Source: Poa pratensis (lineage: Eukaryota; Streptophyta; Magnoliopsida; Poales; Poaceae). From it: a stretch of 64,000 nt of DNA. Where the stretch lies: positions 35,811,398 to 35,875,397 of the forward strand of contig CAMZMU010000020.1 in assembly GCA_947311845.1 (NCBI GenBank). The letters run 5' to 3'. The position numbers and the translations under genes were made by a program. This document shows positions 11,654-22,400 of the stretch, one piece after another; the first letter of the stretch is position 1; each line of letters starts with the position of its first letter. A model generated the notes under the pieces. The model was not told the origin of the DNA. It saw only the letters and a program-made list of their open reading frames with translations, and searched no databases.

Positions 11654-12501
11654 CCGCGGCTAAGCAGCGAGGCATTTTAGGCCATGTATGGTACTCTAAT
11701 TGGGTGGCATTACCAGGTAAAACCGGAAGCGTTGGTTCTTCGAGAAAGAGCTCCCACGAAGGCCCGACCAGACTACGGTGGAGCCATGCGCTGTAATGGT
11801 GTAATGGGCATCACTTGGTGGAGACCTTGAAGGCGGCTATGTCCTCCTCGGGTGGTCGTTTAGTTGCCGATAATAGACAGTCGACGGCTGCCCCTAGCAT
11901 GCTTGGCGCGCACCAAAGAGGAGGGGGGCTCCCCAGTGGGGATTTTGTGGCGCCGTTGACCTTTACGTGGGGATTTTGTGGCGCTGTTGACCTTTATCCC
12001 ATCGGATGTTCCACGATCTGCATAGTCATGGCTTCTGCGGCCACATGCGTTCAGCACGCTCATACGAACATGGTGTAAGATGTGTGGCAACTTTCATGTC
12101 ATACTATATGTTTGAGCTTCGGCATTGCCAAAGGCAACTGGTGGTGCTCTTCGAGTAGAGAGTACTGAGCTCAGGGATGAAAACCTCAAGTCTGACCGAC
12201 GCAGTTTTCCATTGAAGACATTGTCTAAGCTATTCGGGCTTGCTCTTGCTTTGGAGAGTGAAACCATTTTTATTTTCTAAGTAAAGTTTGTCCTGAACCA
12301 TTTTTATTTTTCTGAGTAAATATTTTCCTTAGTAAACCTTCAACATCAGCCTCTCGAAATGGAGCCATTTTCCTAGGTGCTTCTCGACGAAATCACTAGA
12401 AAAAGGGTTATCTTTACTCGTTCTTGTCGTGACAAGTGTCGCCTTCTATTTGCTTTGTCCTCGCATGTCTGACAAGTGTCGCTACCAGATTAAAAGTGGG
12501 G
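11654..12501. other. Unassigned; small internal duplication
   Basis: No gene recognised. A 32-bp duplication (TGGGGATTTTGTGGCGC...) occurs at about 11937 and 11969. The rest is unremarkable. Confidence 0.4.
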
Positions 12502-12990
12502 AGGATGAGAGAGAAAGGGATACGGGAGGTGGGAGGTTAGTTTTTCCCTTTTATTTTTCTAAACCGTATTTTCAAGACGAAATATCTCGTGAACGGTTTA
12601 TCCAAATTACGAACCGTTTTCAGTTTTGAACTCCTCGCGTCGAGATCTTCAAAACTAGATCTCATGTTGATAGGTTTTGACGAACTTTTTTTTTACTCCC
12701 GGTTATGTATAGTTTGTACATCCTGTTCTGTATAGTTTGTACTTCCACTTCTCTGTACTTTGTACTTCCTGTTCTCTATATTTTTGTATGATGAGAGAAA
12801 AGGGATAGTGAGGTGGGAGGGCAGCTTTTTCCCTTTTATTTTTCAAATCCGAATTTTGAAAACGAAATATCTTAAGAACCGTTTATCCAAATTATGAACC
12901 GTTTTCACTTTTGAGCTCCTCGCGTCGAGATCTTCAAAACTAGATCCCATGTTGATAGGTTTTGACGAATTTTTTTTTATACTACCGGTT
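12502..12990. repeat. Direct repeat of an unclassified TE module, ~288-bp period
   Basis: The block starting gatgagagagaaaggg (12502) recurs from about 12790. The conserved core contains AAACCGTATT or its variants, then GAAATATCT, then CGCGTCGAGATCTTCAAAAC (about 12641-12660 and 12922-12942) and ends in GTTGATAGGTTTTGACGAA plus a T run. The same core is found again at about 46600-46740 and, inverted, at about 47030-47165, so this is a dispersed family. Confidence 0.8.
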
Positions 12991-13245
12991 ATGTATAGTT
13001 GTACAATCTGTGTCTATGTAGTTTTATAACCTGTGTCTGTACAAACTGTGTCTGCGTAGTTGTACAACTTGTGCCTGTATAGTTGTATAACCTGTGTTTG
13101 TACAACATGTATCTGTCTAGTTGTACAACCTGTGTCTATTTAGTTGTACAACCTGTGTCTGTACAACTTGTGTATTTCTAGTTGTACAATCTGTGTTTAT
13201 ATAGTTGTACAGCCTGTGTCTCTTTAGTTGTACAACTTGTATCTA
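12985..13245. repeat. Degenerate minisatellite, TTGTACAACCTGTGTCTGT units
   Basis: Roughly a dozen imperfect units of about 20-30 bp built on TAGTTGTACAACCTGTGTCT run to 13245, and similar units resume at 13627-13690. The array directly follows the repeat module, so it probably belongs to the same element. It is interrupted by the sequence at 13246-13626. Confidence 0.8.
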
Positions 13246-13626
13246 CTAGTAATTGAGCACGTGCACATGCACGTTTCATACAATGCCCATAGTGGATGAC
13301 AATATAACAATTCGTGTCTCTGTCACTGTCATCTGATAATATGAGCTAGCCCGTTAATTTTCAACAGATTTGGAAAAGTTTGAAAAGTATTCTACTGTTT
13401 CATAAAATTCAAGATAATTGTTCTAATTTTTCATATAATGCAAGAACATCATAATTCATTAGAGATACAAGTCAAGCCCCACCACTTACTAATTATGTAG
13501 GCATAGGCTTTACAACGTATGGTCCTTTAGAGTTCTTTGTGCCTGCCGCCATGAAGCTCATCAACTCGCCTGAATCTCGGTGCTAGAGAGCTGCTGCCGC
13601 CGAGAGCCATTGAAACACCCTCAACG
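13246..13626 (-). mobile_element. Helitron-like insertion with 3' end at 13246 (candidate)
   Basis: Read on the - strand, ACGTGC-ATGT-GCACGT (perfect hairpin, about 13259-13274) is followed by GCTCAATTA and CTAGT. That is the hairpin plus CTRR and T structure of a Helitron 3' end. The insertion divides a minisatellite that resumes at 13627, so the other end should be close to 13626, but no clean TC terminus was found. The interior has no coding signal. Confidence 0.5.
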
Positions 13627-13690
13627 GTTGTAGTTGTACAACCTGTTAGTTGTACAACATGTGTCTGTTAGTTGTACAACATGTGTATTG

Positions 13691-14177
13691 TACATCTCTA
13701 GTTTGTACATCTCAGTTCTTTTTAAAAAATACTGCTTACCCACATCTACATGTGTACATCTAGTTTTTAATTCATGTACCGTGCGTGCAGTACCAATTTT
13801 TGTGCATCAGTGCGTTTGCTAACAGATTATGTACATCCATCCCAGGTTCCGTACATCCATCCACGCGGGGCTAGCTTCCTCCAAAGCATGTGCGTGGGGC
13901 TTACCATCGATGGATCGGTCCTGGCATATGCGCTCATGGAGGCGCGTACCTACGTGGCCGGCCGACCTGCTGTCTCGCAGTGGACAAATTCGATTGTACT
14001 GCCTCAGATCAGATGGACAGCCACGTGTCACGCTGAAAACTGCCATTTCCGAAGGTAACCTTTTTTAATGGCACCCGCTTCTCGAATATTTCGGGGGGCA
14101 CGATTCCCAGTTTTTGTTTTTCGAGGGGTCACGATTCCCAGTTTTCTTTTACAAATCCGTCGATCCACGATTGTACT
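13691..14177. other. Upstream region of the eEF1B gene
   Basis: No gene. ORFs on both strands overlap a GC-moderate stretch at 13780-14060 with no recognisable product. Confidence 0.4.
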
Positions 14178-14285
14178 ATAAAGGCCCATCTATCCAAAAC
14201 GGCGTACGGCCCATCTATTTGGAGCCCAAGGCCCACTACACGGCAGCGAGCGGAGAGGGAACCCTAACGGAAAGATAAATAGGAG
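14178..14285 (+). promoter_or_regulatory. Translation-gene promoter: site II x3, telo-box, TATA-like
   Basis: Three GGCCCAT/C elements (14183-14189, 14208-14214, 14230-14236) are reverse site II motifs. A telo-box AACCCTAA lies at 14260-14267 and a TATA-like GATAAATA at 14274-14281. Site II plus telo-box is the established promoter pairing of plant ribosomal-protein and elongation-factor genes. The downstream leader is CT-rich (14319-14350), also typical. A leader intron donor is likely at 14390-14400 (CTCCTG|GTACGC) with its acceptor at about 14784. Confidence 0.75.
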
Positions 14286-14811
14286 TCAGATTCCGCCGCC
14301 GCCGCCATCTCAGCTCCTCGCTATCCTCTCCTCTCCTCTCCTCTTCCACCTTCTCCTCCCAGCGAGCGGCCGCCGTCACAACCGTCTCCTGGTACGCTTC
14401 TGGTCTTGCAGTCCAAATTCACCAACCATGTCTACCTGGTAGATTTGTTCTTAGGGTTGTTGGATTCGTCGTGCGTGTATTTGTCCCGAGATCCATCTGT
14501 TGCCACCGATTTTGCTTCGGTCGGTTTGAGAGATGGATGTGATTTGTTACTATTCCTCGCTTGCAAGCTATAATTGATATTCCAAGCAGATTTGTTCACG
14601 CGTAGTTGGTTACTTGGTTGGATTTGTTGCTTGATCTCGAGTTTTTCTTAGGCAAAATAGCACCTCCAGTGAATTGTTCGTGCATATCTCTTTTGATAAC
14701 CGAACTGTTTGCTTAGTTGTTAGTAATTTGATGGTTATTCTTAAGTATTTCTGTTTAGTTATTCTAATTTTTTTATGCCGATAGATCCCGTATACATTTT
14801 ATTGAGGCGGG

Positions 14812-16873
14812 ATGGCGGTTGTTCTGTCCAATGTCAATACTGAGGCAGGCCTGAAAAACCTGGACGCGTACCTGCTCACACGCAGCTACATCAGCGGGTA
14901 CGTGATGCATTATACTTGTGAACTTCTTTATTAAACAGCTGGCCGTGCTTGTGCTTGTCTTGTTGCTGTTGCGCCTATGATCTCTTAAACCGTTTCCCCT
15001 CAGGTACCTTGCTTCACAGGATGACATGGCTGTGTACACTGCACTTTCATCTGCTCCCAAATCAAGCTACGTCAATATCACAAGGTGGTACGACCATATT
15101 AGTGCTCTCCTAAGGTTCAGGTGTGTGTTTGAGCTAACGTTGATGCTTGTCATTCTGTTGGATTTATGTTGTTTGTCATGTAAAATTTAAGGGTATGCTT
15201 ATTCAATTTTCAGTGGAGTGACTGCCGAGGGTGAAGGCGTCAAGGTTGAGTCATCTGCTTCTTCTGTGGTGATTCCTGAGGTTGCTGATCAAAAGGTTGC
15301 AACCAGCTATTTATGTTATATGTTTGGTGTTAAAGATAATTTTGAGTATTAAGCCTCAAGGTTCAAATTATACGCTTGATCAAACAATGCATTCATAGGT
15401 GAAAATAGCATTTATAATCAATTTAGCATGGCACAGTTGTGTGATCAGAGTTCCTACTAGTTATTCCTACCTTGGTAGTGCTCAATGTTGAAGCTGCAAT
15501 TTCAGGCACCAGCGGCTGATGAAGATGATGATGATGATGAGGATGTTGATCTATTTGGCGACGAGACTGAAGAGGAGAAGAAAGCAGCAGAAGAGCGTGC
15601 GGCGTCTGTCAAGGCTTCTACCAAGAAGAAAGAATGTATGTCTTTCACTCAAAATTACTATCCTGCCTAGTGCAAACCTACTGGATTATTCACGAAAATT
15701 GAAACAAGGAATATACATGTGTGGTGCTCAGTACTCTCCGTTTCTGGAAGCTCACACAGTTGAACATAAAAATCAACATATATTTCGAAGTCAAGTTTGC
15801 ACCCTAAATTTATGTGACTGTCAATCTCATTCAAGCAGCGAATTTGCTGTTTAGCCCTGTAGTTAAATGCTTAAGTACTGTTGAACATTTCATTCTCAAC
15901 TAGGACTTTTCTTGTCATGAATTTTTGTTTCTTTTAGCTGCCGAGTTCATTGTCTCAATTGTAAATATCAAAATTATGCTCTATTATATGAAAATCTGCT
16001 GACTTGGCTCTTCTTTTAGCTGGGAAGTCATCAGTTCTGCTAGATGTGAAGCCATGGGATGATGAAACTGACATGAAAAAGCTTGAGGAAATTGTTAGGG
16101 TGTGACAATGGAAGGCCTCTTCTGGGGTGCTTGTACGTTACTTTGTTCTTAATGATATCCTACTTGTGAAAGTAGTGTTTGCATGTCTTTTTATGATGAT
16201 GTTCTTCATCTTTAACATGAACTATCATACTTTTGCAGCCAAACTTGTTTCAGTTGGCTATGGCATCAAAAAGCTACAAATTATGATGACCATTGTGGAT
16301 GACCTTGTTTCTGTTGACAATCTCGTTGAGGACCATTTTGAAGTTGAGCCAGCCAATGAATACATTCAGAGCTGCGATATTGTGGCTTTCAACAAAATTT
16401 GTAAGTTACCTAAAACAAGCTTGGTGTTATTGTCTATGTTACACTGATTGTTTTATTGGGCCTTGCTGTGTGCAAGATTATCTATAGTCCAAAGTCGTTA
16501 AATACTTAGCTATGAGTACATAAATTCTGTTCTGGACTAGTTTTTCATTGATTTAGGCTCTTGAAGCACATCCTTACTGGCTTTTAGTTTTATTTGACGG
16601 CGAATACATAAAATATGTTCTGCACTGGCTTTTAGTTTTGTTTAATGATGAACAGATAAAATCTGTTCTCGACTGAAATTTTTACATGTCCAGCTTTCTA
16701 AGGAACACAACAGAAACAAAGTTTTTACATGTCCCTGAAATTGATAGGTCTACACTTAGTAGGTCCTGGTTCTGCATTGTTTACCTTACATTTATTTCCA
16801 AAAATCCTATATGATTCATTTTCATTTTGCTAAAGCTTAACATCTATTTGTTTTTTGTGAATTCTTGGCAGAA
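14812..16873 (+). pseudogene. Elongation factor 1-delta/beta (eEF1B exchange subunit), one-base frameshift
   Basis: The product catalyses GDP/GTP exchange on eEF1A during translation in the cytosol. Read exons: 14812-14897, 15004-15120, 15214-15295, 15506-15635, 16020-16132, 16239-16400, then 16872 onward. All junctions are GT/AG. The N-terminus MAVVLSNVNTEAGLKNLDAY matches the plant delta form; an acidic linker (EDDDDDEDVDLFGDETEEEK, exon 15506) precedes the C-terminal EF1_GNE domain ([39 protein letters not shown]; ending CDIVAFNKI). The stop TAA is split T|AA across the last junction. Exon 16020-16132 lacks one base near 16099-16101, putting a TGA directly after the conserved VR. With that base the CDS would be 693 nt, 230 codons, the normal family length. 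Everything else is intact, so this is either a very recent pseudogene or a consensus error. Confidence 0.85.
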
Positions 16874-17703
16874 AATGGAATTGCATGGGAGACGAAGTTG
16901 AAGGGAAGACTTGTTACTACCAACTCTGCAAGTTTTCTTCTGCCATTTTTTCAGTGTTCATCATATGATGATATCGTTACCGGCACTTTCGATGTTCATT
17001 CAGATTTATCATCATATATGTTGTCTTGGGATGTGGAACCTGAGTGCATTTGCTATTTGTAAGACAGTTTTGTCTTGTTGATTAGATATGTTTTTGTCGT
17101 TTTATTTTAAAATTTTGATATCTGGAACTTTTTGAATACCAATAGTATTGTACTAGTCTGCAAAAAAGAACATCTAAATATTAGTGTTGTCAAATGATAA
17201 TACGTACCTGCTATGCCACAAAAACACTAAATATAACATTTTGTATGCATGTTTATATTAATCTTGCAAAAAAGAAAAATCGAATTTTTTGAAGATACAC
17301 CTGGTAGGTATCTCTTCTTTCTCTTTGCAGAGTGACCACTGGCGTGAACTTTTCGTTTTCAGAGTGCTCACTTTCTGACATCAAGAGGATGCTTCATTCT
17401 GCATCTATTCACTCAATCTGTTCTATTACCATTTTGAGTATTGGCTGTCTTGTTCCCGACGGATTACACAATCGCTCCACGCTATTAAGCAGTGTCTCAG
17501 ATAAAAACCAGAAAAACTTTTTTCCTCCATTTTAAACTCTTCTTCATTTGTCTATTTTGATCAGAACCCATTTAGGGCTTCAACAAACATTGGAGTGGTT
17601 GGTTTGACACCGACACCAATGGCTGACTAGGACTACCGGCTATTGGAGTGGTGGCCGACCCTTTTCTCCAACCAGGCATTCTCAGAGTGGGCTATACGCC
17701 TAA
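16874..17703 (+). other. eEF1B 3' untranslated region and downstream
   Basis: The last exon continues from 16872 as non-coding sequence. T-rich stretches at 17060-17120 are plausible poly(A) surroundings, but I cannot fix the end. Nothing recognisable lies between about 17150 and 17700. Confidence 0.4.
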
Positions 17704-18030
17704 GGGCATGTACAATGGGGTGACGTCCGGCTTCTCTTAGCGTTGACACGTAGTATATTTATCCAGTTGGCGGAGAGAGAATGAAGAAAAGGAAGGTTGC
17801 CTTCCCTTAGCTAAGAGATTATCTCTTACGAAACAAGGGAAGGCTAATTTCACCATTGTATCATTTGTCTTCCCTTATAAATACAATTTTCTACTAAAAT
17901 ATAATTAATTCTCATTAATTGCTAGGGATGGCAATAAGAGATAATGCATTGTACAACCTATATTTTTGCCTTCTTTAAATGATGTGGATGGCTAAAAGAA
18001 GGTGCGCCTTCTTTACCATTGTACATGTCC
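17704..18030. mobile_element. Tourist-like (PIF/Harbinger) MITE
   Basis: The terminal inverted repeats are GGGCATGTACAATGG at the left and CCATTGTACATGTCC at the right (one mismatch). TAA duplications lie at 17701-17703 and 18031-18033. The length is 327 bp and there is no coding capacity. A TAA/TTA duplication is the PIF/Harbinger mark. Confidence 0.9.
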
Positions 18031-18033
18031 TAA

Positions 18034-19107
18034 GGGGGTGTTTGTTTTAGATTTTGATGGCTTTCCACTGGAAAAAGCAGGCAAACTGAACCAAGCGGGG
18101 TGCTTCGGCTGTGGGCTTGGGCAAAGCCACCGAGGAGAAAGCACCTCTGGAGGTGCTTCGCGCCGCTTCCCGCAATGGTGAACGAACCGTTTTCTGAAAG
18201 GGTCATATGGTTTGCCGAAATTTATAAGGAAATGCCACCGCCCGCTCAAAACATCCCAGCCGATTCCTTTTTTATTCTCGTATCCCAGCGCCGCCTGCTC
18301 GCTACTCCCCTCCCACCGGCGAGCGGCGCGCCTCTGACGGCTGACTCCCTCCCTGTCTCCGGATCTTCGCCGCCGTGGTCTCCGCCATCCAAGCTAGCCG
18401 TCGATGGTGATTATGCTGGCGGAGACAGCAGCAACCCAAACAAAAGAATATCCCAACGCTGCTTCCAGCCTTGCCCCGCCGAATCCTGTCGTGCGAGCTC
18501 GTATCCTGCCGCCCGTGCTCGTCCCTGCCGACTCCCGTCGTCCGTCCTCGTCCCCCGCATCTCCTCCCAGCCGTCTCAGATTGAGAGGAGCACCCGCCGT
18601 CCCAGATCGAGAGGATTCATCCGAGCCCGGCCGCGCTCGAGCTCCCTTACTAGACTCGAGATCCAGCGATGCGGATGTGATGAACGACCCTAGAGCATGT
18701 CAACGCAAAAAAAAACGACCCTAGAGCATGTGTGAAGAACTTGGCATCGCCGTTGATGCATTTTCTATAATTTTTTACTCTAGTTTCCAAATCGTCCCTT
18801 GTTTCTGCGAAGTACATGAAGCATGCGATTATTGCAATGAGTGATAATTTTGCGGCATTATTACAAATAGTAATAATCCGACTTGTGATACATTTGTGTG
18901 CAATATATGTCAAATGTATGTTGTTTTATACTTAAATTAGTAAAATATACATTCTCAGAACTTTGGGGTATTTTAGACAATTCATCTGTTTACGGCCAGA
19001 CAGCCAACCACATTGCCATACATCAAAACTCAGAACAACAACTTTCTCTGGACACCAGCTTTCCCTCCACAGCAGCACAGCCAGTCACAACCCAAACAAA
19101 CACCCCC
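18034..19107. mobile_element. TAA-duplicating TIR element (PIF/Harbinger-like), non-autonomous
   Basis: The 14-bp ends GGGGGTGTTTGTTT and AAACAAACACCCCC are perfect inverted repeats, flanked by TAA at 18031-18033 and 19108-19110. The interior has no transposase. A GC-rich stretch at 18260-18660 has gene-leader composition and may be captured. The left TAA is the same one that borders the MITE at 17704-18030. Confidence 0.8.
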
Positions 19108-19110
19108 TAA

Positions 19111-19434
19111 TACTTGAGAGAGCTTGAAATAATTAGGAGCCTGGGTTAAATTAAGGGTCATTGCACACCGAATTAATTCTGAATAAACCAAAAGACAAAT
19201 GCTCACCTCAACATTTCTGTCATTTGCTCTTTGATGATGAATATATCATGTGACCATTGGTAAAATGGATAGTGTCATCTTGTTACTTATTGATGAATCA
19301 TGTGACATATCTATGAAATAGAAATAGAAATAATGGTAATGTCGAGGTTAATAATTGTCCGTTGGTTTCATTTGTTTATTTATTCTGTGTGAAATCACCT
19401 TTTATTTGAGTTTTTATCATTCCTGCCATTATGG
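19111..19434. other. AT-rich spacer, no gene seen
   Basis: No ORF or repeat recognised. The last eight bases, cattatgg (19427-19434), pair imperfectly with ctatatgg at 39158-39165 as the likely target duplication of the split hAT-like element. Confidence 0.4.
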
Positions 19435-19456
19435 TTAGGGGTGTAAACGGATTTCC
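19435..19456. mobile_element. Left end of a hAT-like element split by insertions (part 1 of 3)
   Basis: The end TTAGGGGTGTAAACGGAT is the inverted counterpart of 39142-39157 (ATCTGTTTACACCCTAA). The element continues at 31996-32067 and 38662-39157, giving about 590 bp in total. The flanking 8-mers match at 6 of 8 positions, as expected for an aged hAT duplication. Superfamily is inference. Confidence 0.6.
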
Positions 19457-22400
19457 TGTAACATCCCAAATCTGTAACCCTGTTTTATTAGTCAAAAATG
19501 TGGGCCAACAAAAAAATTTCTGTTACTTTATGTGTGCTTGCTTATGTTGCTTGCTTGAGTTGTGTTTGTTTGAAATAAAAATTTAAAGAAAAGAAAAGAA
19601 ACAAAATAAAAACTCCCACATAAAATCATGTGACACAAGTCACACAAATTTCCTCTTATAAAGAAAATCAAATTTTGTTTTCAAAACAAATTCAGAGGGG
19701 TGACATGTGATCACTCTCTCTTGTTCTCATATTCTTTTCCCTCTCTAAAAATATTTCTAAAATTCCTAAATTCAAATTCCAATTCTTTCTTGAACTTTCC
19801 CAAAGCACAAAATGTGCTATGTTGCACATCTCCAATAATTTCTAGCACCTTACCAAAAATCCCTACTCTATTTATGTGAGTCCAGTGTGGAATTAAATTC
19901 AAGAAAATTGAATTTAATTTTCGTTGAGGCAATTCGTCGAGCACGTGGTGAACACTGCCCGTGTTCATCCTCTTCTCCACGAAACCGAGATCAAATCGGT
20001 CGATTTGATCGATCCCTGCAAGGTTTGCTTGCTCTACACTCCCTCCCTCACTCCCCTCAGTCGATCAAGCAAGTGGGAAGCGTGGAAATTGGTTGTGTGG
20101 GCTCGTGGTCGCCGCTGGACGCACGCCGCCGTGCGGTGCACGGTGTCGACGACAGAACCGTGCGTACGAGCCGCTCCCTGGCCCAGCCCTGCCCCCGTCC
20201 ACTCCCTCACCTCTCACCGCACGCGCCTGGAAGGACAAGACCGAACCCTGAAGCCCTGAGGCGCCGTGCGCCAGCCGCCGTGTCGCCGCACGCCGAGCTC
20301 TGGCCGCGCGTGGACGCAGACCCCATTCCTCACCTCCACGCCACCCCAGCCCGCGTGGCTCGCCGCAGACACGCCCCTGCCACCCAGCAATCTCAGGGAC
20401 ACGTCCCCGTCGACCCTCGTGGCCTGCGGACGCCGCATCGATCCATCCTCTCCACGGACGCGCCATGGCCACCGTGCCGTGTCGAGCTCGCTCTCGCAGC
20501 GGAGCGTGCACCCCTCTCTCCCTACGCCCTAGCTAGGTACCCTAGGGTCGTCGCCGTGCAGCACCGCCCCCAATGGCGTGCTATCCCCCTCCCTAGATCA
20601 CTCCTACGCCCAGTCCACCGCACGCCGTGGTTCGGCTATAAAACGCCGCCACGCCCGTGCCTCTACGCCTCACCACATCCCGTTCCGGCACCCCTCCCTC
20701 ACTCTCCACCCCTCAGCGCCCCGCTAGGAGAGCGGTGACGCTGTCCCGCAAGTCCAGGCCGCCTTGAGCGTCCTCGATTGCCCGCCGGAGTTGAGGAAGA
20801 AGCCGTGCACGGACAGGTCGTGCCCCTCTTCCCCTGCTCCCTCTCTGGCCCTCACTCGCCTCTCCATTGTGCCCTAGCTCACCCGTCGCAATTTGCCCGT
20901 GTTCTGTGCACAACAGCGCCGCGGAGGAGTCGCCGGAGTTGGCTCACGTCCGCGGAGGAGAAGCCGAGCACGCCGTCAACGTTTGGAGCCGTCCCAGCAC
21001 GCAAGACTTGTCCCAGCCGCTTCCCCACTCCCTCCGCCGTCGATTCCGAGCATCTCCGCCACCTCCCGAGCTCTCAGGTGAGCGAATCGAACCCTTCGCC
21101 GTCGCCGGAGCCACGGCGCCGCCAGGAAATGGTCGCCGCCGTGTCGACGCTCCTCAGCCGTAGGATTAGAAATCAAGGGTTACGTACCCTTTCGCGTAAT
21201 CAGTCACTGACCAGTGGACCCCACTCGTCAGTGTTTTAAATTTAAACGCGCGCGCGAATCGTTTTCCTCTGAGTCGCTGACTGGTGGACCCCACCCGTCA
21301 GGGTTTTCACCTTTATCCAGTTTTTCGAATTTGAATTCTCTTCTGAAATCCAGTACTGGACCCAACTTTGAAATTCAATAACTCGAGTTCTAGGAATCCA
21401 AATAAATCAAACTCAAATGTTCTGGAAAGCTTATAAAATTCTTTAACTCACCAAAGTGGTCTCATCTCATTTAAATAAATAATAAAAATGTATTAGTAAA
21501 AATGCTCCAGAAGGTTTAAAACACTAAACCATTTGTTTCTGGAGTTATATAAATCCAAATAACTTGAAACCAATTTTGGTAGCTTCGTATTAGGATCCTT
21601 TAGCTCCCCAAATTTTGGTAGAATTAATTGAGTAGTATAAAATCCTTAGCCTTTGGTTGAACTTCAGTGCACCCTTCTGCACTAAAACAATTAGTGTGAA
21701 CTGTTGGTAGATCCAATTGATCTAAAACCAATTTTGTTAGGTCACACTCAACCAAGGTTAGATACCCCTAAAAGTATTTAATTTTTGGAGCAACCAAATT
21801 TGTTTGGTAGCTAAAACTTGTTTAAAACCCTTCTGAACTAAAACAGATGTGTAGGGAGTTTTGTAACTCCAAATGATCCCAAACCAATTGGGTGATCTTC
21901 TACACACCAGTAGCTATCCATAGAATTTTAGTTTGAATTTTTGTGACAAACATAGATTAAATGGTGAATTAATTAGTGTACAACTAGTTTCTGCCTTAGT
22001 TTGAAATTAATTAAATAAAGTTTAATTCAATCAATTTGAAACCACCTTGTGTTGCTTGATGTGTGCAGTAGCTATGTGTAGCAATTGTGATGTTGTGATG
22101 ATGCTTGAGTTAGTATAGTAATTGCTTGTATCGCTTGTTTGACGTTAGACGAAAACGCTGCCGGAGTCTTCGAGGAAGGGGAGTACTTTGATCAGCAGGA
22201 ACAAGACCCCGAGAACTTTGCTGAGCAAGGCAAGCTACTTCACTGAGCTTGCATCTATATACATCTATTTTGATTTACCTGTTTTACTTATAAAGAGCAT
22301 AAATGATTTCTGTGGTGTCTGCCACGAAAGCGATGATTTTGAAAACCCTTTTTCCAAAATTACAAGTATATTGTTGAGGCACCCGATATAGAGGTGTTAG

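Noticed and set aside
12985..13690. Spaced short repeats resembling a CRISPR-like array
   Set aside because: Units are degenerate and contiguous without uniform spacers, in a plant genome; this is a minisatellite.
19887..20738. 283-codon + ORF in the 5' LTR, repeated at 27912-28763
   Set aside because: It lies upstream of the LTR TATA box, spans a GC-rich low-complexity stretch, and opposite and other frames are open too. No domain.
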